Assembly (NCBI GenBank): GCA_035708065.1 | Contig: DASSTC010000049.1 | Span: 7,613-71,612, forward strand | Reading direction: 5' to 3' | Length of the DNA: 64,000 nt | Source of the DNA: JAICUY01 sp035708065 | Lineage (GTDB): Bacteria > Chloroflexota > Limnocylindria > QHBO01 | Part shown: positions 33,748 through 40,765 of the stretch, in pieces | Position numbering within the stretch: position 1 is the stretch's first letter | How the letters are laid out: each line of letters begins with the position of its first letter | Position numbers and translations under genes: made by a program | Notes under the pieces: model-generated | The model's database searches: none | What the model was told of the DNA's origin: nothing | What the model saw: the letters and a program-made list of their open reading frames with translations, nothing else

Positions 33748-34536
33748 ATGAACGCCGTCCTGCAGTCTCGCGTCGACGTCGCGCCACTGCCCGCCACGAC
33801 CGCCGCGGTCGTCATCGTCCCGGCCTACAACGAGGAGGCCGGGCTGGCGGCCGTGCTGCACGAGCTCGCTCCGCTGCGCGAGCAGGGCATCGAGGTGCTC
33901 GTCGTCGACGACGCCTCGACCGATCGCACCGTGCTTGTCGCCGAGGCGGCCGGCGTGCGGGTCATTCGCCGCCGCCGTAACGGCGGCAAGGGTGCGGCCA
34001 TCCGCACGGGCGTCGCGGCGGTCGACGCGCCGAAGGTCGTGACCATCGACGCCGACGGTACCTATCCGGTCGAGGCGATCGTGCCGATCGTGCGCCTGCT
34101 CGACGATCACGACATCGTCCTCGGCGCGCGCACAGTCGGGCGCGGCAACATCCCCATCTTCAACCGGCTGGGCAACACCGCGCTGCGGCTCGTGATCCGC
34201 GCGGCGTCGGGCTTCGGATCCGCGGATCCGCTCACCGGCCTGTACGGCATTCGCCGCGAGCATCTCGACGCGATGGAGCTGCGCTCCGACGGCTTCGCGA
34301 TCGAGGCCGAGATCGCGGTGAAGAGCGCCCGGCTCGGACTGCGGCACGTCGACTACCCGATCGGCTACGCCGAGCGCATCGGCGAGTCGAAGCTCAACCC
34401 GGTGCGCGACGGGAGCGTCATCGCCGCCACGATCCTGCGGCTGGTGCTCGACGGCAGCCTCACCCGGCTGACGCGCCGCCGGCGACGGCGCCGCGCTCGC
34501 TTGCTGGCTCGTGCCCGGCGGATGACCCGCAGCTGA
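33748..34536 (+). CDS. family 2 glycosyltransferase
   Basis: A 262-residue GT-A glycosyltransferase, resembling dolichol-phosphate-mannose synthase-type enzymes. AVVIVPAYNEEAGLAAVLHEL near residue 21 and EVLVVDDASTDRT are the nucleotide-sugar motifs. VVTIDADGTYPVEAI holds the metal-binding DAD. No membrane helix is apparent; the C-terminus is very basic (RRRRRRARLLARARR). It probably supplies a lipid-linked sugar to the membrane glycosyltransferase encoded next. Confidence 0.88.
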   Translation: MNAVLQSRVDVAPLPATTAAVVIVPAYNEEAGLAAVLHELAPLREQGIEVLVVDDASTDRTVLVAEAAGVRVIRRRRNGGKGAAIRTGVAAVDAPKVVTIDADGTYPVEAIVPIVRLLDDHDIVLGARTVGRGNIPIFNRLGNTALRLVIRAASGFGSADPLTGLYGIRREHLDAMELRSDGFAIEAEIAVKSARLGLRHVDYPIGYAERIGESKLNPVRDGSVIAATILRLVLDGSLTRLTRRRRRRRARLLARARRMTRS

Positions 34537-34700
34537 TCAGCCGGCGATCCCCGGCGGACCGCTCGCCGGCCGCAACCGCCGCGCTGCTCGTCGTCGCGGT
34601 AGGAGCGCTGTCGAGCGCCGCGCTCGTCATCGCCTCCGCGGTCCGGCTCGTCTCGCTCGGGCCGTCGCTGCCGCTGCGCCTGCTGATCGGGGCGCCGCTG

Positions 34701-36461
34701 GTGCTGGTCATCGGGCTGGCGCTGCTCTGGATCGTCGGCCGACGCCTGTCGCCCCGCGACCTGGGGCACCGCGCGGCGGTCATGCTGGCTGCCGTCTCGT
34801 TGCCGGTCGCCGTGGCGCTGCCACTGAGCTGGTTCGCCGGCGTCTCCCGGGACGTGGGTCTCTTCGAGGTGTGCCTGCTCGTCGCCGCCGTCCTCGCCGT
34901 CCTCACGGGCGCCACGCTGGCGCTCGCCCGCCCTCCGCTCGGCGCCTGGCTTCGGCGTCCGAGCCTGGCGGGCGCCTCGCGCGCCGAGCTGCTGCTGATC
35001 GGAGGAATCCTTGTGCTCTTCGCGGCAATCGTGGTGCGGCTCATCGCGGTCCGCCCGGTGATGGGCTTCGATGAGTCGATCTACGCGCTGACCTCGCGCT
35101 GGTGGGTGAGCGGCACGCCGAACACCGGCTGGTCGGCGCACCGCTCGCCGGGGATGTCGCTGCTGGGCATTGTCGCCGTGCCGTTCGCACCGGCCGAGGC
35201 ACCGTTCCGGGTGTTCGGCCTGCTGTTCGGACTCGGCGCGCTGGCGGTCACCTGGCGGCTCGGCCGGGAGCTGGCCGGGCCGGCGGCCGGAGTCGCCGCC
35301 GCGCTGACGGTCGCCACCATTCCCGACTTCCAGCTGAATGCCGGCGCGTTCCTCACCGACGTGCCGTCGGCGGCGCTGATGATCCTGCTCATGCTGCTCG
35401 CCTGGCGCTGCTTTGAGACCGGGGCCGAAGCCGACCCGGCTGGCGCGCGTCGCGGGCTGCTGCTCCTTGCTCCCGTCGCCGCGATCACGTTCTACGTCCG
35501 CTACGGCGCCGCGGTGCCGATCGTGCTGCTCGTCGCGACCGTCCTCCTGCTGTGGCCGGGGCGCATCTGGCGCTGGTGGCGGAGCGTGCTCGTCACGGCG
35601 GCGCTCCTCGTCGTGCTGCTGGTGCCGCACATGATCTATGCCACCAGCCTGCTCGGTGCCCCCTGGAGCATCGCGCTCAGCGCGCGGAACCTCGCCGCGC
35701 CGGCGTACCTCGGCCAGGCGCTGCAGATCTACCTGTCGCAGTTCTTCACCACCGTTGCGGGACCGATCGCCGGGGCGCTCGCCGTGGCCGGCATCGGGGG
35801 CGCGGCGTTCCACCTCCTGGCTCGGCGTCGGTTCGATCGCCTGTCGAGGGCGTACCTGTTCGTCCTGCTCCCGGCCCTCTCGGTTGGCCTGCTGCTCGGC
35901 CTCGTCACGCTGGCACAGACGCGCTACATCTACGTGTCGCTGATCCTCCTCGCGGTTGCCGGCGGCCTCGCCATCGCGCCGCTCTGGCGGCGCCTGCCCA
36001 CGCTGCCGCGCATCGGAACGGCCACGCTCGCGTTCGTCGCGATCGCCATCGCGATGCTGAACGCAGGCACGACCATGGTCGCCGCGCAGGCGGCGTATGC
36101 CCGCACCCAGCGCGACATCGTCATCGCCAGCGAACGGATCCGGGCCGATGCGCTGGACTCCAGCCCGGGTGGCCACCTCGACTGCTCGGTGCTCGCCTTC
36201 CCGGTGCCGGCGGTGACCTGGTATTCCGGCTGCGCGACGTTCCACTTCGGTTATCCGGCACAGCCCGGTCGCGATGCACTGCTCACCGGGCCGCATCGGT
36301 ATCTCGTGCTCCTCTCGGGAACGACCGTTCGCCAGCCGCAGGGACCGATGCTCGACGGCTACCTGCGCCTCGTCGAGCCGCAGCCATTCGCCACGGTCGA
36401 TGACCAGGCCGCCGGCGGCATCGCGGTCCGGATCTACCGGTTCCGCACCCCCGCGAACTGA
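34701..36461 (+). CDS. polytopic membrane glycosyltransferase, PMT/ArnT-like
   Basis: Membrane protein of at least 586 residues with about a dozen helices. The loop MGFDESIYALTSRWW near residue 115 carries the acidic DE pair typical of PMT_2 (GT39/83-like) enzymes, which use lipid-linked sugars. TDVPSAALMILLML near residue 210 also fits. Coordinates start at the GTG at 34701. The frame is open and hydrophobic back to a CTG at 34533 that overlaps the upstream stop, so the true start may be earlier. It is next to a family 2 glycosyltransferase gene. Confidence 0.75.
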   Translation: MLVIGLALLWIVGRRLSPRDLGHRAAVMLAAVSLPVAVALPLSWFAGVSRDVGLFEVCLLVAAVLAVLTGATLALARPPLGAWLRRPSLAGASRAELLLIGGILVLFAAIVVRLIAVRPVMGFDESIYALTSRWWVSGTPNTGWSAHRSPGMSLLGIVAVPFAPAEAPFRVFGLLFGLGALAVTWRLGRELAGPAAGVAAALTVATIPDFQLNAGAFLTDVPSAALMILLMLLAWRCFETGAEADPAGARRGLLLLAPVAAITFYVRYGAAVPIVLLVATVLLLWPGRIWRWWRSVLVTAALLVVLLVPHMIYATSLLGAPWSIALSARNLAAPAYLGQALQIYLSQFFTTVAGPIAGALAVAGIGGAAFHLLARRRFDRLSRAYLFVLLPALSVGLLLGLVTLAQTRYIYVSLILLAVAGGLAIAPLWRRLPTLPRIGTATLAFVAIAIAMLNAGTTMVAAQAAYARTQRDIVIASERIRADALDSSPGGHLDCSVLAFPVPAVTWYSGCATFHFGYPAQPGRDALLTGPHRYLVLLSGTTVRQPQGPMLDGYLRLVEPQPFATVDDQAAGGIAVRIYRFRTPAN

Positions 36462-36474
36462 CCGGCCGCCGTCG

Positions 36475-37284
36475 TCAGCCGGACGACGCGCCGAGGAGCG
36501 CCGGCAGCACGCTGCCGAAGAAGTACCCGACGATGCCGGCGAAGGCGCCCAGCAGGACGATCTCGCTGCCGGACTGGAACCAGCGCCGTCGGGTCCAGCG
36601 TGACTTCATGACGCCGATGCCGAACAGCACCGCCACGGTGAGCACCACCGATACGTAGGTTGCCCCGCCGCCGCTCACCGGCAGGAAGACATAGGGGACC
36701 AGCGGGAATGCCGAGCCGAGCCCGAAGGCCGCTCCCATGATCACCGACCCCTGGAATGGCGAGCCGTGCGCCTCCTCGACCGCGAGCCCGAGCTCCTTCT
36801 CGACCATCGTCTTGAGCAGGACATCGGGATGGCGCGCCATCACTGCGGCCACGTCGGCGGCGTCGGCTCGCGGCAGACCGTCCTCCTCGAGCATGTAGGC
36901 GATCTCGGCCTCGGCCTCGCCGGGCCGCTCGGCGACCTCCTCACGCTCGCCGGCGATCTGCGCGTCGAAGATCTCGCGCTGGCTCTTGCTGCTCGTGTAC
37001 TCGCCGGCCGCCATGCTGAAGATCCCCGCCAGGGCCGATGCAATGCCGGCCACCATGATCGGGAAGCGGTCCGGCGTCGCGCCGGCGACCGTGCTGACCA
37101 CCGCGAGGGTGGAGACGAGGCCGTCCTGCGCCCCGAAGATCGCCTCCCGGATCTCACCCAGCAGGCCGGCACGCCGGCGCTCCTCGGCGAGGTGCGCCGC
37201 GACCCAGGCACGGTCGAACTCGTGCGCGTCGAGCTCGGCGCGCACCGCCTCGTCGTCCATCCGCCGCAGGTCGTCGGCCTCCAT
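36475..37284 (-). CDS. VIT1/CCC1-family iron or manganese transporter
   Basis: A 269-residue membrane protein. AIFGAQDGLVSTLAVVSTVAGA near residue 50 and FSMAAGEYTSSKSQREIFDAQI near residue 90 are hallmark segments of the VIT family. The glutamate-rich EREEVAERPGEAEAEIAYMLEE region corresponds to the metal-binding hook. Three hydrophobic helices follow. It likely moves Fe(II) or Mn(II) out of the cytosol. The N-terminal 40 residues are acidic and helical. TAGGAT lies 6 nt before the ATG. Confidence 0.88.
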   Translation of the reverse strand: MEADDLRRMDDEAVRAELDAHEFDRAWVAAHLAEERRRAGLLGEIREAIFGAQDGLVSTLAVVSTVAGATPDRFPIMVAGIASALAGIFSMAAGEYTSSKSQREIFDAQIAGEREEVAERPGEAEAEIAYMLEEDGLPRADAADVAAVMARHPDVLLKTMVEKELGLAVEEAHGSPFQGSVIMGAAFGLGSAFPLVPYVFLPVSGGGATYVSVVLTVAVLFGIGVMKSRWTRRRWFQSGSEIVLLGAFAGIVGYFFGSVLPALLGASSG

Positions 37285-37290
37285 CGCCTG

Positions 37291-37296
37291 ATCCTA
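37291..37296 (-). promoter_or_regulatory. -10-like TAGGAT, 6 nt before the VIT-type gene
   Basis: Minus-strand TAGGAT followed by CAGGCG and the ATG at 37284; leaderless layout. Confidence 0.45.
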
Positions 37297-37383
37297 GCCC
37301 CCGCCGCTCGTCGCGCGCCGCCGCGGGAACCGCTGCGCGTCGCGCACGTCTTGAGTGCAACCAGCAATCTTCGGGAGGATCAC

Positions 37384-38304
37384 ATGTCCCGCACCGATGC
37401 GCCCCGCGCAGCCCATCGTCGCGCTGCGCTCGTACCCATCACCCTGCTCGTCGCCTTGCTGCTCGTCGCCTGCAGCGGCGGCGCCGGCACGGCCCAGCCG
37501 CCAGTGCCGGCGGCAGGGGTGGGAGACCGCCTCGCCGAGGCGCCGAAAGGAGGATCGGCGGCCGGACCGTCCGGCGCGCCGGACGCGGCCGAGGTCGATG
37601 CCGAGCGACGGATCGTGAAGACCGGCGAGATCAGCATCCGCGTGCCGAATGTCGCCGAGGCGCTCGCCAGCGTGCGCGCCACGACCCAGCGGCTCGGCGG
37701 CTACGTCGGCGGCTCGCAGGCCGGCACCCTCGAGGATGCTGCGACGCTGACGCTGCGGATCCCCGCGGACCGCTTCGATGACGCGCTGGCGGCGCTCCAC
37801 GAGCTCGACGGCAAGGTCCTCGTCGAGGCGACCCGCGAGGAGGACGTCACGTCGACGATCGTCGACCTCGACGCACGGATCGCGAACCTCGTGGCCTCCG
37901 AGGCGCAGTACCGCGCGCTCCTGGCACGCGCCGAGAAGATCGACGACGTCCTCAGCGTCCAGTCGCGGCTCGACGAGGTGCGCGGCCAGATCGAGCAGCT
38001 CAAGGGCCAGCTGAAGTCGGTGAGCGGCCAGGCCGATCTCGCCACGCTGACCGTGACGCTGACGCCCGACGACAAGCCGGTCCAGCAGGCGTCGAGCAAC
38101 TGGGATCCCGGCGCCACCGCATCGCAGGCGCTCGCGGCGCTGGTCGAGATCGGGCAAGGACTGGCGTCGGCGGTGATCTGGTTCGGCATCGTCTGGCTGC
38201 CGGTGCTGCTGATCCTGGCCATCGTCGCCACGCTCGTGCTGCGTGCGCTGCTCGAGCTGCGCCGGAGGCTGCCCGCCACGCCGAGCGACACGTCGGCCGG
38301 CTGA
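37384..38304 (+). CDS. DUF4349 lipoprotein with C-terminal membrane anchor
   Basis: A 306-residue envelope protein. The lipobox is LLVACSGG, after a basic N-terminus and hydrophobic helix. A beta-alpha domain (KTGEISIRVPNVAEALASVRATTQRLGGYV) is followed by TIRIPADRFDDAL-like TLRIPADRFDDALAALHEL, a coiled coil (about residues 165-215), LATLTVTLTP and one membrane helix near residue 265. This is the DUF4349 architecture. The function is unknown. A GGGAGGATCAC ribosome binding site precedes the ATG. Confidence 0.82.
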   Translation: MSRTDAPRAAHRRAALVPITLLVALLLVACSGGAGTAQPPVPAAGVGDRLAEAPKGGSAAGPSGAPDAAEVDAERRIVKTGEISIRVPNVAEALASVRATTQRLGGYVGGSQAGTLEDAATLTLRIPADRFDDALAALHELDGKVLVEATREEDVTSTIVDLDARIANLVASEAQYRALLARAEKIDDVLSVQSRLDEVRGQIEQLKGQLKSVSGQADLATLTVTLTPDDKPVQQASSNWDPGATASQALAALVEIGQGLASAVIWFGIVWLPVLLILAIVATLVLRALLELRRRLPATPSDTSAG

Positions 38305-38326
38305 GCAAACGGCTCAGCGGATGCGC

Positions 38327-38332
38327 TAGACT
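38327..38332 (+). promoter_or_regulatory. -10-like TAGACT of the car operon
   Basis: TAGACT lies 8 nt before the PyrR-type hairpin, so the transcript would begin at or next to that hairpin. A small stem CTGAGC-AAACG-GCTCAG (about 38301-38317) covers the -35 region. Confidence 0.4.
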
Positions 38333-38340
38333 CACCCCGG

Positions 38341-38374
38341 TCCTTTAAGACCGGCACCGAGATGCCGGAAAGGA
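38341..38374 (+). promoter_or_regulatory. PyrR-binding-type leader hairpin of carA
   Basis: TCCTTT (38341-38346) pairs with AAAGGA (38369-38374). An inner stem CCGGCA/TGCCGG holds the loop CCGAGA. This matches the PyrR anti-antiterminator/binding-loop pattern (TCCTTTAA...CCGAGA). The right arm contains the carA Shine-Dalgarno sequence (AAAGGAG), so binding of UMP-charged PyrR would block ribosome entry. No pyrR gene is in the window. Confidence 0.75.
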
Positions 38375-38381
38375 GCGGGTG

Positions 38382-39575
38382 ATGACCCAGACTGTCGCGC
38401 GAACCGAACCGATGACGCCAGCCGCCGAAGCGCGGCCGGCGTCTTTTTCGTCTCCGGAGGTCTTGCCCTCGCCCGGCCTGATTGCCCTGGAGGAGGGCAG
38501 CGTCCACCGCGGCGTCCTGCGCGGAGCACCGGTTTCCGCCGAGGGGGATCTCATCTTCACCACCGCCGCCAGCGGTTGGGGTGAGATCCTGACCGATCCC
38601 TCCTACGCCGGACAGATCGTGGTGCTGACCCATCCCATGGCCGGCAACTACCGGATCGATCCGGCCGAGCTCGAGTCGTCGCGGGTGCATGCCCGGGCGC
38701 TCGTCGTGTCGCGGCTGGTGACCCCACCCGACGGACCGGGCAGAAGCCTCGAGGAGGTGCTGCACGAGGCGCGCATCCCGGCGCTGGCCGGCGTCGACAC
38801 GCGGGCGCTGACGCTCGAGCTGCGGCGCGGCGTCCGGCGGCGCGCGGTCATTCGCCGCGCGGCCAGCGCGGACAGTCCCGCGCCGGAGGACCTGCAGGCG
38901 GTCGCCGAGGCGGCCGACACGGTGCCCTGGGAGAGCGTCGACCATGTCGCCGCGGTCGCCACGCGCGAACGCCGTGTGCTGGCGCCCATCGGCGCGCGCC
39001 GTGCCCGGGCGGTCCTGGTCGACTACGGCGTGAAGCGCTCGCTGCTCGCGGCCCTCCGCCAGCGCGGCCTGGAGATCGTCGTGCTGCCGCCGGACGCGAC
39101 GGCGGCCGACGTCGCGTCGAACGCGCCGGATCTCATCGTTCTGTCGCCCGGCCCCGGCGACCCGTCGCGCATGGCCGCCCAGATCGCGATGGTCGGCACG
39201 CTGGCCGCCGACGCGATTGGCGGCGGGACGCCGATCCTCGGGATCTGCCTCGGGCATCAGCTGCTGGCGCTCGCCGCGGGGGCGAGGACGCATCGGCTCG
39301 GGGTGGGTCATCACGGCGGCAATCACGCGGTGGTCGACGGCAGCGGCCGGGTCGACATCGGCGCGCACAACCACGAGATCGCGGTGATCGACGATGTGGC
39401 GCTCGCCGCAGCGGGCTACGAGGTGACGCATCGCGATCTGAACGACGGCACCGTCGAGGGCCTGCGCCATGCTTCGGGGCGCGTGGCATCGGTCCAGTTT
39501 CACCCGGAGGGAGCGCCCGGGCCGATCGACGCCGCGCGGATCTTCGACCTGGCCGTGGCCTCAGCCGCCCGATGA
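38382..39575 (+). CDS. carA: carbamoyl-phosphate synthase small subunit CarA
   Basis: Glutaminase subunit making ammonia for carbamoyl phosphate; 397 residues. N-terminal GLIALEEGSVHRGVLRGAPVSAEGDLIFTTAASGWGEILTDPSYAGQIV is typical. The glutaminase domain has VVLVDYGVKRSLL-like AVLVDYGVKRSLLAALRQRG, nucleophile Cys in ILGICLGHQLLALAAGA near residue 285, and QFHPEGAPGP for the His/Glu pair. The ATG at 38382, 6 nt after AAAGGAG, is the best start. It overlaps the next gene by 4 nt. Confidence 0.95.
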   Translation: MTQTVARTEPMTPAAEARPASFSSPEVLPSPGLIALEEGSVHRGVLRGAPVSAEGDLIFTTAASGWGEILTDPSYAGQIVVLTHPMAGNYRIDPAELESSRVHARALVVSRLVTPPDGPGRSLEEVLHEARIPALAGVDTRALTLELRRGVRRRAVIRRAASADSPAPEDLQAVAEAADTVPWESVDHVAAVATRERRVLAPIGARRARAVLVDYGVKRSLLAALRQRGLEIVVLPPDATAADVASNAPDLIVLSPGPGDPSRMAAQIAMVGTLAADAIGGGTPILGICLGHQLLALAAGARTHRLGVGHHGGNHAVVDGSGRVDIGAHNHEIAVIDDVALAAAGYEVTHRDLNDGTVEGLRHASGRVASVQFHPEGAPGPIDAARIFDLAVASAAR

Positions 39576-40765
39576 GTCTCGGCGAGCGCGACCTGGGCCG
39601 AGCGGCCGGCATCGCGGCGCTCGTCATCTTCGGCCTGCTGTTGCTGAGCGGCCGATCCGGCGACCTGCTGCCCTCCCAGGCGCGCCTCGGGCTGGTCCTC
39701 GCCCTGCCGGTCGTCGGCCTCGCCTTCTGGTGGTGGAACGAGCCGGTCCTGGTGGTCGCCTACCTCCTGTTGGGCGGGGTGCTGCTGCGGCTCGTCGATT
39801 TCCCGCCGGGTGGTGCCGGTGGGAGCGACGTGCTGGCCGCGGTGAACGAGGGCATCGGCGTGGTGCTCGGCGGCGGGAATCCGTACGACCACGTCTACCA
39901 GGCGACCCGCCCCGCGGGGCAGCCGATGCCGTACCCGCCCGGCGCGCTGCTCATCCACCTGCCCGGCCACCTGTGGTCGGGGCTGTACGGCGTCCAGATG
40001 ACCGAGGTCGTGCTCGCGACCAGTGCGATGCTGCTGCTCGCGCTCCTCGGCTCGGTCGCAGGTTCCCTGGCGCTGGCCACGCCGGCGGTCGCGCTGTACG
40101 CGGGGCTCGGCAACCTGGTCAACCTGTCCGTGGACGGTTCGAACGACACCGGCACCGGCGCCCTGCTGCTGGCGGCGCTGGTGGCGCTCGCCTGGGCGCT
40201 GCGGCGCAATGCACGACCGCTGGAGCTGGCCGCTGCCGGGCTCCTGGCCGGCGTCGCGCTGTCGATGAAGCAGAGCGCCCTGCCGCTGGCCGTGCTGCCC
40301 GCCGCATACCTGTGGTGGACTCGTGGCCGGCCGGCGACGGTGCCGTACCTCGGCGGCCTGGTGGCGCTGGTCGGCCTCGTCTCGCTGCCGTTCCTGGCGA
40401 TGGGACCTGCGGCCTTCGTGGGACGCCTCGCGAGCTTCAGCGGCGTGCACACCGACGTCTATGGCTGGAACGTGTGGACCTTCGCGCAGTCGATCGGCTG
40501 GCCTGTGGCGGACGTGGCGACGGCCGGCACGATCACCATCCTGGTCGGCGGCCTGGCGCTGGTCATCGCCCTGGTCATGCCGTACCGGCGGCTGGCGGCC
40601 GCGGTGCTGGCCGCGGTCGGCGTCACGCTGGCCGCCTTCTTCGCCGCGCGATGGACGACGTACGCCTACTTCGCCATGCTCGCGCCGGTCGTCCTGGCGA
40701 TCCCGATGCTGCTCGCGGTCGACCGCGAGCAGGCGACACCCGCGGGCGCGGCGCTGCCCGCATGA
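39572..40765 (+). CDS. polytopic membrane protein between carA and carB
   Basis: A 397-residue protein with roughly ten membrane helices. I do not recognise it firmly. The loop NEGIGVVLGGGNPYDHVYQATRPAGQPMPYPPGALL near residue 90 resembles lipid-linked-sugar glycosyltransferases of the GT87/DUF2029 type. It overlaps carA and carB by 4 nt on each side, so all three are translationally coupled, although nothing in it points to pyrimidine synthesis. Confidence 0.6.
   Translation: MSLGERDLGRAAGIAALVIFGLLLLSGRSGDLLPSQARLGLVLALPVVGLAFWWWNEPVLVVAYLLLGGVLLRLVDFPPGGAGGSDVLAAVNEGIGVVLGGGNPYDHVYQATRPAGQPMPYPPGALLIHLPGHLWSGLYGVQMTEVVLATSAMLLLALLGSVAGSLALATPAVALYAGLGNLVNLSVDGSNDTGTGALLLAALVALAWALRRNARPLELAAAGLLAGVALSMKQSALPLAVLPAAYLWWTRGRPATVPYLGGLVALVGLVSLPFLAMGPAAFVGRLASFSGVHTDVYGWNVWTFAQSIGWPVADVATAGTITILVGGLALVIALVMPYRRLAAAVLAAVGVTLAAFFAARWTTYAYFAMLAPVVLAIPMLLAVDREQATPAGAALPA

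Noticed and set aside
31813..34347. 844-codon antisense frame over dnaE2 and the glycosyltransferase
   Set aside because: No motif; both + strand genes are certain.
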